In this document: piece by piece, positions 26,653 through 35,393 of the stretch | How the letters are laid out: each line of letters starts with the position of its first letter | How positions within the stretch are numbered: position 1 is the first letter of the stretch | Assembly (NCBI RefSeq): GCF_036825535.1 | Contig: NZ_CP098813.1 | Location: 868,001-932,000 of the forward strand | Direction: 5' to 3' | DNA: 64,000 nt | Source of the DNA: Parasalinivibrio latis | GTDB lineage: Bacteria; Pseudomonadota; Gammaproteobacteria; Enterobacterales; Vibrionaceae | Notes under the pieces: model-generated | What the model saw: only the letters and a program-made list of their open reading frames with translations | What the model was told of the DNA's origin: nothing | Databases searched by the model: none | Position numbers and translations under genes: made by a program

Positions 26653-27681
26653 ATGAAATTGAACGGACTGAGTGTGCTGCATGATATTTCCTGGCCAACA
26701 CCGCAAGCGTTGGAACATGGCCTGTTGGCATGGCTTGAATCGTTGCCGGGGCCAAGTTGGCTGACTCTGACCGGGCGGGACCCGACCCGCCACCGGGTTG
26801 TGGTAACCCTGTTGCACGGCAATGAACCTTCCGGCCTCAATGCCATATGGTATCTGGCGGGCAACAAACCAGACTGTGCGGTGACAACCCACTTCTGTAT
26901 TGCCAATGTCGATGCGGCGCGAAACGGACAGGTATTCTCAACCCGGCATTTTGAAGATAAACCGGATTTGAACCGTTGCTTTGGCCGAACCGGCGATGAT
27001 GAAAGTTATCAGCTGGCGAATGAGATCCTTGCCCGCATACAGACGTTGCAGCCGGAGGCGGTGGTGGATATCCATAACACGTCCGGCAGCAGCCCGAGCT
27101 TTTCCGTTGCCATCAATGATGACGAAGTGCACCAGGCCGTGGCCGGTTTGTTTACAGAGCGAATGCTGTGTACCAGTGTCCGGCTGGGGGCATTGATGGA
27201 GCAAAGTACGCCGTCATGCCCCATTGTGACCATCGAATGTGGTGGAGTGATGGATGAAAGTGCGGTGGAAGTGGCGAAGAACGGGTTGCACCATTTCCTT
27301 ACCACCGACAACCCTCTTGTTCCCGGACAGGCAGCGTGGCCGCTGGATATGCTTTACCACCCTGTGCGGGTCCGGCTCAACCCTGGCAGCCAGATTTGCT
27401 ACCACGATCGCCGGGTGGATGATGCTGACCTGACATTGCCGCCGGATATTGAACGCCACAACTTTGGCTGGATGGCGGCTGGCAGCCAGATAGGCTGGTT
27501 GGGGCCGAAAGGGCTGGATACTTTTGCTGTGACGGACGGAGAAGGCGGGCACCCGGTCGACAGCCTGTTTTACGAAGAATCCGGTGAGTTGCGCCTCAAG
27601 GCGGCAAGCAAGTTGTTTATGATTACCTCAAGGCCGGACATCGCCTTGTCAGATTGCCTGTTTTATATGGTGGTGGACTGA
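26653..27681 (+). CDS. Succinylglutamate desuccinylase/aspartoacylase family zinc hydrolase
   Basis: A 342-residue M14-type zinc carboxypeptidase-fold protein of the AstE/AspA family. The zinc ligands are visible as HGNEPSG (His and Glu, near residue 55) and VDIHNTSG (His), with a catalytic Glu in VTIECGG. Members hydrolyse N-acyl amino acids or amides. It lacks the length and surrounding ast genes of a true arginine succinyltransferase pathway enzyme. It lies 195 bases after the GCS2-like gene on the same strand. The gap shows no terminator, so the pair may be cotranscribed. The pair could make and break an amide bond, but this is inference. Confidence 0.8.
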   Translation: MKLNGLSVLHDISWPTPQALEHGLLAWLESLPGPSWLTLTGRDPTRHRVVVTLLHGNEPSGLNAIWYLAGNKPDCAVTTHFCIANVDAARNGQVFSTRHFEDKPDLNRCFGRTGDDESYQLANEILARIQTLQPEAVVDIHNTSGSSPSFSVAINDDEVHQAVAGLFTERMLCTSVRLGALMEQSTPSCPIVTIECGGVMDESAVEVAKNGLHHFLTTDNPLVPGQAAWPLDMLYHPVRVRLNPGSQICYHDRRVDDADLTLPPDIERHNFGWMAAGSQIGWLGPKGLDTFAVTDGEGGHPVDSLFYEESGELRLKAASKLFMITSRPDIALSDCLFYMVVD

Positions 27682-27689
27682 TAATACGC

Positions 27690-27716
27690 AAGAAAAAGCC
27701 CCGAAATGACGGGGCT
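27690..27716 (-). terminator. Terminator of the symporter gene (minus strand)
   Basis: On the minus strand AGCCCCG and CGGGGCT pair around six bases, followed by TTTTTCTT. It serves the gene at 27740 and lies between convergent stops. Confidence 0.85.
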
Positions 27717-27739
27717 CCCTGTTCCAGCATGAGAAGGTT

Positions 27740-29089
27740 TTATCCTTTGGCAATGTCTGCCAGTTCCTCTTCGGCGTCATGGTCAATCTCGACGCCGCTT
27801 ATCACACCGGCTCTCGGATCATTGAACACGGCTTCATCCAGCTTGCCCTCGCTTTTGGCGACAATGCAGCTGACCGCGGCATCACCGGTCACGTTAACCG
27901 CTGTCCGCACCATATCAAGCAGACGGTCCACACCGAGGATCAGGCCGATTCCCTCCAGGGGCAACCCGACCTGGGTAAACACCATGGAAAGCATAATCAA
28001 GCCGACACCCGGTACCCCAGCGGTACCTATCGAGGCGAGAACCGCCATGACGATGACGGTAAGGTAGCCGCCAAAGCCCAGGTCAATGCCGTAAATGTTG
28101 GCAATAAACACCGTCGCGACACCCTGCATGATAGCGGTACCGTCCATGTTGATGGTGGCACCAAAAGGTACGGTAAATGAGGCGACAGAGTTTTTCACGC
28201 CAAGGCGTTCGGTAACCGTTCTGAGGGTAACCGGGATGGTGGCGTTTGAACTGGCGGTACTGAACGCAAAGACCTGAGGCCCACGCATTTTTTTCATAAA
28301 CTTGATGGGGCTGAGCCCCGAGAAGACCTTCAGCACGGCCTGGATAGTGACAAACAGGTGCAGGAGCAGAATACCAATAAGCACCAGTACGTAGCCTATC
28401 AACTGCGCGAACAGTTCCAGACCAAGGTTTGCCATGGCTTTTGCAATCAGGCAGAACACCGCATAAGGTGCGATTTCCATGATGAGGGTAACCATCTTCA
28501 TCATTATTTCGTTCAGCACTTCAACCAGTTCAACCACCTTTTTCGCCGGTCGCCCGACCATCAGGATGCAAACACCCATCAGGATGGCGAAGAAGATGAT
28601 TTGCAGCATTTCCCCTTCAGAAAGGGCGTTGACCGGGTTGTTCGGGATAATGTCGATAAGCACCTGTGAGAGTGGTGGCGCTTCGCGCCCTGCAAATACG
28701 GTGTCGGTCGCCATCGACATACCGGACCCGATACCGGAAATGGATGCAATAGTGATCGCTACTGCAATGGCAATCGCGGTGGTAAGCAGGTAAAGGACAA
28801 AGGATTTACTGCCAACCCGGCCGAGGGCTTTCAGGTCCCCGATTCCACATACTCCGCATATCAGCGAGAACAGCACCAAAGGTACTACCATCATCTTCAG
28901 AGCATTCACAAACATCTTGCCCACAATGTGGAACAGACCGTTTGTGATGTAGGTGTCAATGAACCCTCCCTGTGGGTTTAAGCTGAGAATATTGATGAAA
29001 AGCCCAAGGACGATACCTGCAATCAGGCCAACCAGCACTTTTGCCGTCAGGCTCATTTTTCCCTTGTTGTCATTTGTATTGTTTTGCAT
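27740..29089 (-). CDS. Dicarboxylate/amino acid:cation symporter (DAACS family)
   Basis: A 449-residue inner-membrane symporter of the GltP/DctA family, with about eight transmembrane segments plus re-entrant hairpins. Diagnostic motifs are SSNATIPVTLRT (hairpin 1), INMDGTAIMQG (the NMDGT cation motif), SIGTAGVPGVGLI (hairpin 2) and DRLLDMVRTAVNVTGD (substrate-binding helix). Import of glutamate, aspartate or C4-dicarboxylates with Na+ or H+ is expected. GGAGG before the ATG supports the start. It stands as a single transcription unit, convergent with the AstE-like gene. Which substrate is preferred cannot be told from the sequence. Confidence 0.9.
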   Translation of the reverse strand: MQNNTNDNKGKMSLTAKVLVGLIAGIVLGLFINILSLNPQGGFIDTYITNGLFHIVGKMFVNALKMMVVPLVLFSLICGVCGIGDLKALGRVGSKSFVLYLLTTAIAIAVAITIASISGIGSGMSMATDTVFAGREAPPLSQVLIDIIPNNPVNALSEGEMLQIIFFAILMGVCILMVGRPAKKVVELVEVLNEIMMKMVTLIMEIAPYAVFCLIAKAMANLGLELFAQLIGYVLVLIGILLLHLFVTIQAVLKVFSGLSPIKFMKKMRGPQVFAFSTASSNATIPVTLRTVTERLGVKNSVASFTVPFGATINMDGTAIMQGVATVFIANIYGIDLGFGGYLTVIVMAVLASIGTAGVPGVGLIMLSMVFTQVGLPLEGIGLILGVDRLLDMVRTAVNVTGDAAVSCIVAKSEGKLDEAVFNDPRAGVISGVEIDHDAEEELADIAKG

Positions 29090-29467
29090 GAAGCCTCCAT
29101 AAATGGGGTCTATGAATAGCGTCCGGTCAAATGCAAATCTGGGAATAACCTAATCGACCTGAAACAGGCGAAGTAGCTGGAAACACTCAAGAGGTGGGAA
29201 ACTTCAAAACGTTGAGGTGACCATCAATTGTGTGGTAACTCCTTGGAATTACGAATTTAGCCAGACGTATTTAACATATATCCTGATTCAGGCAGGGAAA
29301 TTGTCCCGAATATGAGGCTGGGGGAAAGCCATGTTATTTTTAGGGTTTTACGATTGGTTACATTGTTGAGGCGTTTTAAACGCAAAACCGGGTGTTACTC
29401 GCTGAATCGAAAGCGTAGATTAGCCAACAACTCTGCTTACCTCTCTTTGTCACACAGCGAAATTCCC
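29090..29467. other. Intergenic region between symporter and methyltransferase
   Basis: The 378 bases hold both divergent promoters. I see no conserved motif or credible small gene. The methyltransferase frame stays open back to 29312, but that extension is basic, lacks family similarity and is probably not translated. Confidence 0.5.
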
Positions 29468-30175
29468 ATGAAATCAGATCTCTATTCAACGCATGCCAAA
29501 AAATACGATTTGGCGATTCAGGACAATATTTACAACGCCCATCTTGAGCGCCCGTCACTTCAGGCAATGCTCGGTGATTTAAAGGGGCTTGATGTTCTCG
29601 ACCTCGGTTGCGGCTCTGGTATCTATGCGGAGTATTTGGATGGGCAGGGCGCGCAAAAAATCACCTGTGTTGATGTCTCAGAAGAAATGATTGCCATTGT
29701 CCAGGCGAAATTGGAAAACCGGGTAACAGCCTATGCGCAAGACCTGTCACTGGGGTTGCCGGGCGAAGATGATGCGAGTGCGGACGTTGTTATCTGCCCG
29801 TTGGTGGTTCACTACCTCGAAAACCTGGATGATTTTTTCCGTGAAGTAAGCCGGGTGCTCAAGCCCGGAGGGTATATCGTTTTTTCCACCCATCACCCTT
29901 TTGCCGATTTTGAATGCTCTCTATCGGGCAACTATTTCGAGCGCGAGCTAATCAAAGATGTATGGGATACCGTGGGCGAGCCGGTCAATGTGACGTTTTA
30001 CCGCCGCTCTTTGACTGAAATATCGAGTGCCATCACCGGCAATGGATTAGTGATTGCTGCGTTGTCTGAAGGGGCAGTGTCGGAAAAAGCGAAAGAGATT
30101 TGCCCGAAAACCTACGAGTACCTGTCCCGCAACCCCAATTTTATCTTTTTGAAGTGCTGTAAACCGATTGTCTAG
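29468..30175 (+). CDS. Class I SAM-dependent methyltransferase
   Basis: A 235-residue cytoplasmic methyltransferase with the SAM-binding motif I VLDLGCGSGIYAEYL (about residue 45) and later VTCVDVSEEMIAIV-like and LVVHYLENLDDFFREVSRVL segments (motifs II-IV). Substrate unknown. The ATG at 29468 gives the usual family start (SDLYSTHAKKYD); only a weak ribosome binding site is seen. It is a single-gene unit ending at a bidirectional terminator. Confidence 0.82.
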   Translation: MKSDLYSTHAKKYDLAIQDNIYNAHLERPSLQAMLGDLKGLDVLDLGCGSGIYAEYLDGQGAQKITCVDVSEEMIAIVQAKLENRVTAYAQDLSLGLPGEDDASADVVICPLVVHYLENLDDFFREVSRVLKPGGYIVFSTHHPFADFECSLSGNYFERELIKDVWDTVGEPVNVTFYRRSLTEISSAITGNGLVIAALSEGAVSEKAKEICPKTYEYLSRNPNFIFLKCCKPIV

Positions 30176-30207
30176 TTTGTACCAATTGACAGTAGAAAAA
30201 CTGGAGT

Positions 30208-30237
30208 AAAAACAGGCCACACTTGCGGCCTGTTTTT
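30208..30237. terminator. Bidirectional terminator
   Basis: CAGGCC and GGCCTG pair around eight bases, flanked by AAAAA on the left and TTTTT on the right. It can stop both the methyltransferase transcript and the convergent zinc-ribbon gene. Confidence 0.85.
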
Positions 30238-30260
30238 GATGTTTGTTGTGGCGAAGTGGA

Positions 30261-30626
30261 TCAGGCGTCGTTTTTATCTTCCTGATTTTCGCTTGTCTGG
30301 TTTTGGTTTTCAGCCTGCCCTTCCATGACTTTAGGCATTTCTGCCACCACCATCTGGGTCTTAAACAGGGCAAAGATTGCGACAATGGCACTGGCCAGGC
30401 CAAGGCTGGACAGGATATTACGCAGGCCTGGGTCAACGGTGAAAACGGCAATAACGTTAAACAGCAGGATACCCAGAATGGCGACGTTTTTAACTTTGGT
30501 CATTTTCGGGTCGCCTTTCAGCCAGCCTTTACAGCGCGGGCACTGTTTCTCTATTCCCTGTTTGGTACGGCGAACGGTGCGGACGTCCTTGCGGGCTGAA
30601 TACTGGTTACATATTGGACATTTCAC
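30261..30626 (-). CDS. Small zinc-ribbon membrane protein, function unknown
   Basis: A 121-residue protein. An N-terminal zinc ribbon has two Cys pairs (KCPICN and QCPRCKG). Two hydrophobic segments follow (NVAILGILLFNVIAVF and LGLASAIVAIFALF), and the tail is acidic and glutamine-rich (GQAENQNQTSENQEDKNDA). The start is a GTG at 30626 with AAGGAG seven bases upstream; the frame extends further back without one. It is an orphan gene between the methyltransferase and the uronate operon. I do not recognise a named family. Confidence 0.65.
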   Translation of the reverse strand: MKCPICNQYSARKDVRTVRRTKQGIEKQCPRCKGWLKGDPKMTKVKNVAILGILLFNVIAVFTVDPGLRNILSSLGLASAIVAIFALFKTQMVVAEMPKVMEGQAENQNQTSENQEDKNDA

Positions 30627-30783
30627 TGACTTTCTCCTTGGCTTCCCGGCAGCCTTGTGATCCCTGGGGATAAACGGCTGATTTACCGGGATAGTGTCCG
30701 GCTTGTGTTGTGGAAGGTCAAGGACAAGAGCGTAAACATTGGTTAGCAAAACCGTTTGTAGACAGCTCGCAGGTGCCAGGAGG

Positions 30784-30808
30784 TAAAAAAGCCCGGAGGC
30801 GTCCGGGC
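30784..30808 (-). terminator. Terminator of the TRAP-kdu-kdg operon
   Basis: On the minus strand GCCCGGA and TCCGGGC pair around a four-base loop, followed by six T residues. It lies just past the eda stop codon. Confidence 0.9.
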
Positions 30809-30822
30809 AAAGGTCGCTTTAC

Positions 30823-31458
30823 TTACCCAATTGTTGCAAGTGCTTGTGTTGTGGAATGAGTAATGTGTTGCCAATTTTTCTCCCGGATAGCATCCGCCGA
30901 CAGCATCCATGATCCGCCAATTGCTGCGACACAGGGCAAACTCAGGTAATCCATCATGTTGCCTGTGTTGATGCCGCCGGTCGGGCAGAAACGGATATCA
31001 GCCAATGGGGCAGATATCGCCTTCAGCGCTTTGGCTCCGCCATTGGCCTCTGCCGGGAAAAATTTGAGATAGGTATATCCCATTTCGGCTGCCACCATGA
31101 TTTCTGACGGGGTCGAGACTCCGGGCAGCATGGGGGCGGGTCCTGCCGCAGCATGTTCCAGCAGTTTTGGGGTAAATCCGGGTGAAATGGTGAACGTCGC
31201 ACCGGCTTCCACGGCAGCGTCGTACTGAGCCGGGGTCAGTACGGTTCCTGCTCCCACAAGGGAGTCCGGAAAAGCTTTGCTTATGGCTGAAATGGCACCA
31301 AGGGCCGCATCCGTTCGTAAGGTTATCTCAAAAACTGAGATGCCCCCTTCGAGCAGTGCCGCGGCCATCGGTACCGCATCTTCAACATCTTTAATTACCA
31401 TCACCGGAATGATGGGTGATGAATTCAGTACATCTTTTGGATCGATTAACCAGCTCAT
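30823..31458 (-). CDS. eda: 2-dehydro-3-deoxy-6-phosphogluconate (KDPG) aldolase
   Basis: Splits KDPG into pyruvate and glyceraldehyde 3-phosphate, ending the polyuronate and Entner-Doudoroff routes. The 211-residue protein has the family motifs FEITLRTDAAL (Glu), FTISPGFTP and the Schiff-base lysine in YLKFFPAEANGG (near residue 135). It also has CPTGGIN, which binds phosphate. The ATG at 31458 overlaps the kdgK stop by four bases, implying translational coupling, and AAGGG lies upstream. It is the last gene of the operon. Confidence 0.93.
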   Translation of the reverse strand: MSWLIDPKDVLNSSPIIPVMVIKDVEDAVPMAAALLEGGISVFEITLRTDAALGAISAISKAFPDSLVGAGTVLTPAQYDAAVEAGATFTISPGFTPKLLEHAAAGPAPMLPGVSTPSEIMVAAEMGYTYLKFFPAEANGGAKALKAISAPLADIRFCPTGGINTGNMMDYLSLPCVAAIGGSWMLSADAIREKNWQHITHSTTQALATIG

Positions 31459-32426
31459 TGGTTTTCCCTTTGAATCCTTTCTGTAATTTGGTTGAGTTCT
31501 GAACGGGTTGGCAGCCCGGCATTGTCGCCCCTGGACTGAACCGCCCACGCGCCCATTACAGCCGCACGGAACACACAGTCCTGAAGGGGCAGGTTATCGA
31601 GTTGCCCTGAAATCAGCCCGGAAGCAAACGCATCACCCGCACCGACCGTATCAATAACGTGTTTGACCTTTATTGCTGCTTGAATGCCGGATGAACCGGT
31701 TGCTGATTGGAAATAACACCCATCACTTCCCATTTTCACCACCACTAGGCTCGCACCCTTATCAAGGTAAAACTCAGCAATTTCCTGAGGATGGTGTTTC
31801 CCTGTAAGCTGACGCCCTTCTTCCAGGCCGGGCATTACCCAGTCCGCCATGAAAGCCAGATGATTAATCGTTTCCTTCATCGCCTCTGGGCTTTTCCAGA
31901 GAGCTGGGCGCAGGTTGGTATCGAAAGAGACTGTACTCCCTGATGCTTTTGCTTTTTCTGCCACCATAATGCTGAGGGCACGCGTCTTTTCAGTAAGCGC
32001 CGGAAAGACACCGGTAAGATGTACATGACGTGAACATGCGACTGCATTGAGTACGTCATCACTCGGTTCGATGGTGCGTGCCGCAGAGTAGCGACGGTGG
32101 TTTTCTACATCCGGGTCAATGCCGTCCTCTGTCAGACTTTTTACCTGAAACCCGGTCTCCCTGTCATATGCTGTCTGTGTGCCCTCGGTGGAAATATTTT
32201 CCTTCTTGAGCGCATCCAAAATAAACCGGCCAAATGAGTCGTTGCCGACTTTTGACAGGTAGCGGACCTTATGGCCCAGCCGGGCCAGCCCGACGGCAAC
32301 GTTAAGCTCTGCACCCGCCAGAAAACGGGTATAGCTGTCAACTTGGTGGAGAGGCCCGTCTTGCTGGGCAGAAAGCACCACCATTGCCTCGCCCAGCGTC
32401 ATTACATCGTATTGCTTGTTGTTCAT
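31455..32426 (-). CDS. kdgK: 2-dehydro-3-deoxygluconokinase
   Basis: Phosphorylates KDG to KDPG. The 323-residue PfkB-family kinase has LGEAMVVLS at the N-terminus, GAELNVAVGLARLG, and the anion-hole/catalytic motif DTVGAGDAFASG near residue 255. In the operon it lies between kduD (nine-base gap) and eda (four-base overlap). The order kduI-kduD-kdgK-eda matches stepwise degradation of 4-deoxy-5-keto-uronate. Confidence 0.93.
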   Translation of the reverse strand: MNNKQYDVMTLGEAMVVLSAQQDGPLHQVDSYTRFLAGAELNVAVGLARLGHKVRYLSKVGNDSFGRFILDALKKENISTEGTQTAYDRETGFQVKSLTEDGIDPDVENHRRYSAARTIEPSDDVLNAVACSRHVHLTGVFPALTEKTRALSIMVAEKAKASGSTVSFDTNLRPALWKSPEAMKETINHLAFMADWVMPGLEEGRQLTGKHHPQEIAEFYLDKGASLVVVKMGSDGCYFQSATGSSGIQAAIKVKHVIDTVGAGDAFASGLISGQLDNLPLQDCVFRAAVMGAWAVQSRGDNAGLPTRSELNQITERIQRENQ

Positions 32427-32434
32427 TGCCTGTC

Positions 32435-33190
32435 CTATCGCGCCAACCAGCCGCCGTCCACAGGGAGTACTGCCCCGTTAATGTAGTCAGCCGCACCTGA
32501 TGCCAGAAACACAGCTGCTCCGCCAAGATCTTCGGATGCACCCCACCGTCCGGCAGGTATACGGCCAAGAATTTCTGCATTTCGGTTTGGGTCATTGCGA
32601 AGTGCTTCAGTGTTATCCGTTGCCATATAACCCGGCGCAATGGCGTTAACATTGATGCCATATTTAGCCCATTCACAGGCACCGATACGGGTCAGGCCCA
32701 ATACTCCGGTTTTACTTGCTGTATAGGAGGGGACGCGAATACCGCCTTGGAAGGAAAGCATAGAGGCAATGTTGATGATCTTTCCCCTGCGCCCCTCTTC
32801 TATCCACTGCCTGACGACAGACTGGCTGAGGAAAAAGAGTGCCTTGAGATTAAGATCCATCACGTCATCCCAGTCTTCTTCGGTAAAACTGATACTGTCA
32901 TTGCGGCGGATAATTCCGGCATTGTTAACCAGAATATCCGGTTTGATGCCATGCAGGGCAAGCGTCCCCATTAGGTTACTGACAGCGCCTTTTTTGCCCA
33001 GATCAGCTTCGATTCCGGTAAACCGTTGCCCGGCACGTTCCACATCAGCCTGGGTTTTGATGGTGGCAGAGCGGGCAACTCCTACGATATCTGCCCCTGC
33101 TTTTGCGAGAGACACACATACTGCCTGGCCGAGCCCTTTTGAGGCACCGGTTACCAGTGCAACTTTCCCTTCAAGATTGAATGGGTTCAT
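32435..33190 (-). CDS. kduD: 2-dehydro-3-deoxy-D-gluconate 5-dehydrogenase KduD
   Basis: Reduces 2,5-diketo-3-deoxygluconate to KDG. A 251-residue short-chain dehydrogenase with the nucleotide motif VTGASKGLGQAV, LVNNAGIIRR, catalytic YTASKTG (Tyr and Lys near residues 152-156) and ending GAVLPVDGGWLAR, typical of KduD. It lies between kduI (nine-base gap) and kdgK. Confidence 0.93.
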   Translation of the reverse strand: MNPFNLEGKVALVTGASKGLGQAVCVSLAKAGADIVGVARSATIKTQADVERAGQRFTGIEADLGKKGAVSNLMGTLALHGIKPDILVNNAGIIRRNDSISFTEEDWDDVMDLNLKALFFLSQSVVRQWIEEGRRGKIINIASMLSFQGGIRVPSYTASKTGVLGLTRIGACEWAKYGINVNAIAPGYMATDNTEALRNDPNRNAEILGRIPAGRWGASEDLGGAAVFLASGAADYINGAVLPVDGGWLAR

Positions 33191-33199
33191 TAGGTCTCC

Positions 33200-34033
33200 T
33201 TAACGCATGTCAGCCGGGTCAACGAAATCCATATCGGTAAACTCCTGGTTTTCACCCGCCATCGCCCAGATAAAACTGTAAGGTTTGGTGCCGACACCGC
33301 TGTGAATTGACCAGCTTGGTGAAACAACAGCCTGTCCGTTAGCGATTACCAGGTGACGGGTTTCATCCGGCTCACCCATAAAGTGGAACACCCGGGTATC
33401 ATCTTCTTCGAAAAAGTAGAAATAGGCTTCCATGCGACGGGCATGGGTGTGACATGGCATGGTGTTCCAGATAGAGCAGTTGAGAAGCTCTGTTAACCCA
33501 AGGGCTAACTGAGAGCTTGGGCAGACATCCGGGTGGATGTACTGGTTGATAATACGTTCATTGGCATTTTGCGCATCGCCAAGGTGGACCTGACGCGCTT
33601 CAGAGCGCCGGATTAGCCGGGTAGGGTAGTGTTGATGGCTGGGGGCGCTGCAAACGTAAAAGCGCGCTGGGTTATCTGGGTTCGCACTTTCAAACTGGAC
33701 ATCATGATCACCCTTGCCAATATACAGAGCATCACGTTCATCAAGTGCAAACACCTCCCCGTCTACCCGGATAATTCCTTCTCCGCCAAGGTTGACTGCA
33801 GCGGCTTCACGGCGGGTAAAAAAGGTCAGCCCGCCGAGCGCCTTCCCTGCTTCCAGCGAGAGGGGAGAGAGGGTCGGGCAGATACCTGCCACAATCAGGC
33901 GGTCGTCGTAACAGTAAAACTGATTGATTTCTCCTGTACTGAACAGCTTTTCAATCAGGTAACGGTCACGCAGTGTCTGTGTGTCGTATTGTTTATAGTC
34001 TTCTGGATGTGTTGAAAAATAGCTTTTCATCAT
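33200..34033 (-). CDS. kduI: 4-deoxy-L-threo-5-hexosulose-uronate ketol-isomerase KduI
   Basis: Isomerises the spontaneously opened unsaturated uronate (DKI) to 2,5-diketo-3-deoxygluconate. A 277-residue cupin with the conserved zinc site MPCHTHARRMEAYFYF and WSIHSGVGT, and the N-terminus YFSTHPEDYKQYDTQTLRDRYLIE characteristic of KduI. Two adjacent ATG codons (34033, 34030) follow AAGGAAAGGA; either may be used. It shows the pathway handles unsaturated uronates released by polysaccharide lyases and GH105. The 82-base gap to dctM contains only a weak AGCCCT/AGGGCT stem. Confidence 0.94.
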   Translation of the reverse strand: MMKSYFSTHPEDYKQYDTQTLRDRYLIEKLFSTGEINQFYCYDDRLIVAGICPTLSPLSLEAGKALGGLTFFTRREAAAVNLGGEGIIRVDGEVFALDERDALYIGKGDHDVQFESANPDNPARFYVCSAPSHQHYPTRLIRRSEARQVHLGDAQNANERIINQYIHPDVCPSSQLALGLTELLNCSIWNTMPCHTHARRMEAYFYFFEEDDTRVFHFMGEPDETRHLVIANGQAVVSPSWSIHSGVGTKPYSFIWAMAGENQEFTDMDFVDPADMR

Positions 34034-34115
34034 TCCTTTCCTTGTAAGTTAAGCGTAAGAAGCCCTACCCATGCAGCAGCAGGGCTCCGTTATCCTTGGT
34101 TTGATTATTAAAATG

Positions 34116-35393
34116 TTATGGGTAGATAAGGTTTGGCAGCCACATCACCACGTCTGGTACAAAAGTAACAATGAGCAGGACAGTAATGAGTGGAACCAGA
34201 AAAGGGGCCGTGGCTGCGACACACCTTTCAAAGCTCAGGTTTGAAATACTGGACAGTACGTAAAGCACGACGCCAACCGGCGGGGTCAGAAGGCTGATCA
34301 TCAGGGTTAATACCATGATTACACCAAAGTGAACCGGGTCAACGCCGAGTTGGGTGACGGTAGGCAACAGCACCGGTACCAAGATGGTCATGGCGGCAAT
34401 GGTTTCCATAAAGCAGCCGATAACCATCAAAAGCAGCAATATAATCGAGAGGATAACGTACTTGTTGTCTGACAGGGTCATCAACCATTCTGCCATGGCA
34501 GAGGCGATGTTGTTGTTAGTCAGGATCCAAGCAAAGATGGATGCAGCAGCTACCACAAAAAGCACAACAGCAGTCGTTTCAATGGATTTGAGTGAAACCA
34601 CCACGAGGCGTTTCAGGTTCAGAGATTTGTATACCACGGTGCCGAGGAAGAGTGCCCAGGCAACAGCGGCGATGGCAGCTTCCGTTGGTGTGAGGATCCC
34701 GGTGGTGATACCGCCTACCACAATAATGGGTGTCATCAGCGACAGAAACGCACCTTTGGTGCTGGTAGCAACCCGGCGGATGGAAAATGCGCTGTCTACC
34801 GGATAATTACGGCGTTTTGCATACCAGGCAATCATCACCATCAGGGCGACAGCCATCATCAGCCCCGGGATCAGTCCGGCAGCAAACAATTTGCCGATAG
34901 AGGCAGACGCCAGCACACCGTAGATCACCATAGGCAGGGAGGGTGGAATAATCGGGCCAATGGTGGAAGAGGCGGCAGTAATGCCGACAGAAAACTCACT
35001 GTCATAACCGGCTTCGCGCATGGCTTTCAGTTCAATGGCACCGAGGCCACCAGCATCAGCGACAGCCGCACCGGACATGCCAGCAAAAACAACACTTCCC
35101 CCGACGTTTACATGGCCGAGTCCACCCGGAAGCCAACCTACCAACGCTTTGGCAAAATCAAAAATCCGGTTGGTGATACCGGCTGAATTCATCAGGTTTC
35201 CAGCCAGAATGAAAAACGGTACGGCAAGGAGCGGAAAGCTGTCGACACCACTAACCATGCGGTGCAGCACCACCATACTCGGCAGGTTGCCATCGATCAG
35301 GATAAAGAGCAGTGAGGCACCGGCCAGTGCAACCGCCACCGGCAGGCCGATAAAAATAAAGAACGCCGCAGCGATAAACAGAACAGCAATCAT
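34116..35393 (-). CDS. dctM: TRAP transporter large permease DctM
   Basis: The 425-residue large membrane subunit of a tripartite ATP-independent periplasmic transporter, with about twelve hydrophobic segments. Family motifs include GNLMNSAGITNRIFDFA and ASSTIGPIIPPSLPMVIYGV. It overlaps the dctQ stop by four bases. Together with DctQ and DctP it probably imports uronates or unsaturated oligouronides using a sodium gradient, judging from its position upstream of kduI. Confidence 0.92.
   Translation of the reverse strand: MIAVLFIAAAFFIFIGLPVAVALAGASLLFILIDGNLPSMVVLHRMVSGVDSFPLLAVPFFILAGNLMNSAGITNRIFDFAKALVGWLPGGLGHVNVGGSVVFAGMSGAAVADAGGLGAIELKAMREAGYDSEFSVGITAASSTIGPIIPPSLPMVIYGVLASASIGKLFAAGLIPGLMMAVALMVMIAWYAKRRNYPVDSAFSIRRVATSTKGAFLSLMTPIIVVGGITTGILTPTEAAIAAVAWALFLGTVVYKSLNLKRLVVVSLKSIETTAVVLFVVAAASIFAWILTNNNIASAMAEWLMTLSDNKYVILSIILLLLMVIGCFMETIAAMTILVPVLLPTVTQLGVDPVHFGVIMVLTLMISLLTPPVGVVLYVLSSISNLSFERCVAATAPFLVPLITVLLIVTFVPDVVMWLPNLIYP

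Noticed and set aside
29312..29467. N-terminal extension of the methyltransferase
   Set aside because: The added residues are basic and unlike the family; the ATG at 29468 gives the normal start.
34061..34086. AGCCCT/AGGGCT stem between kduI and dctM
   Set aside because: Six-base stem with a long loop and no T run; too weak to call a terminator.
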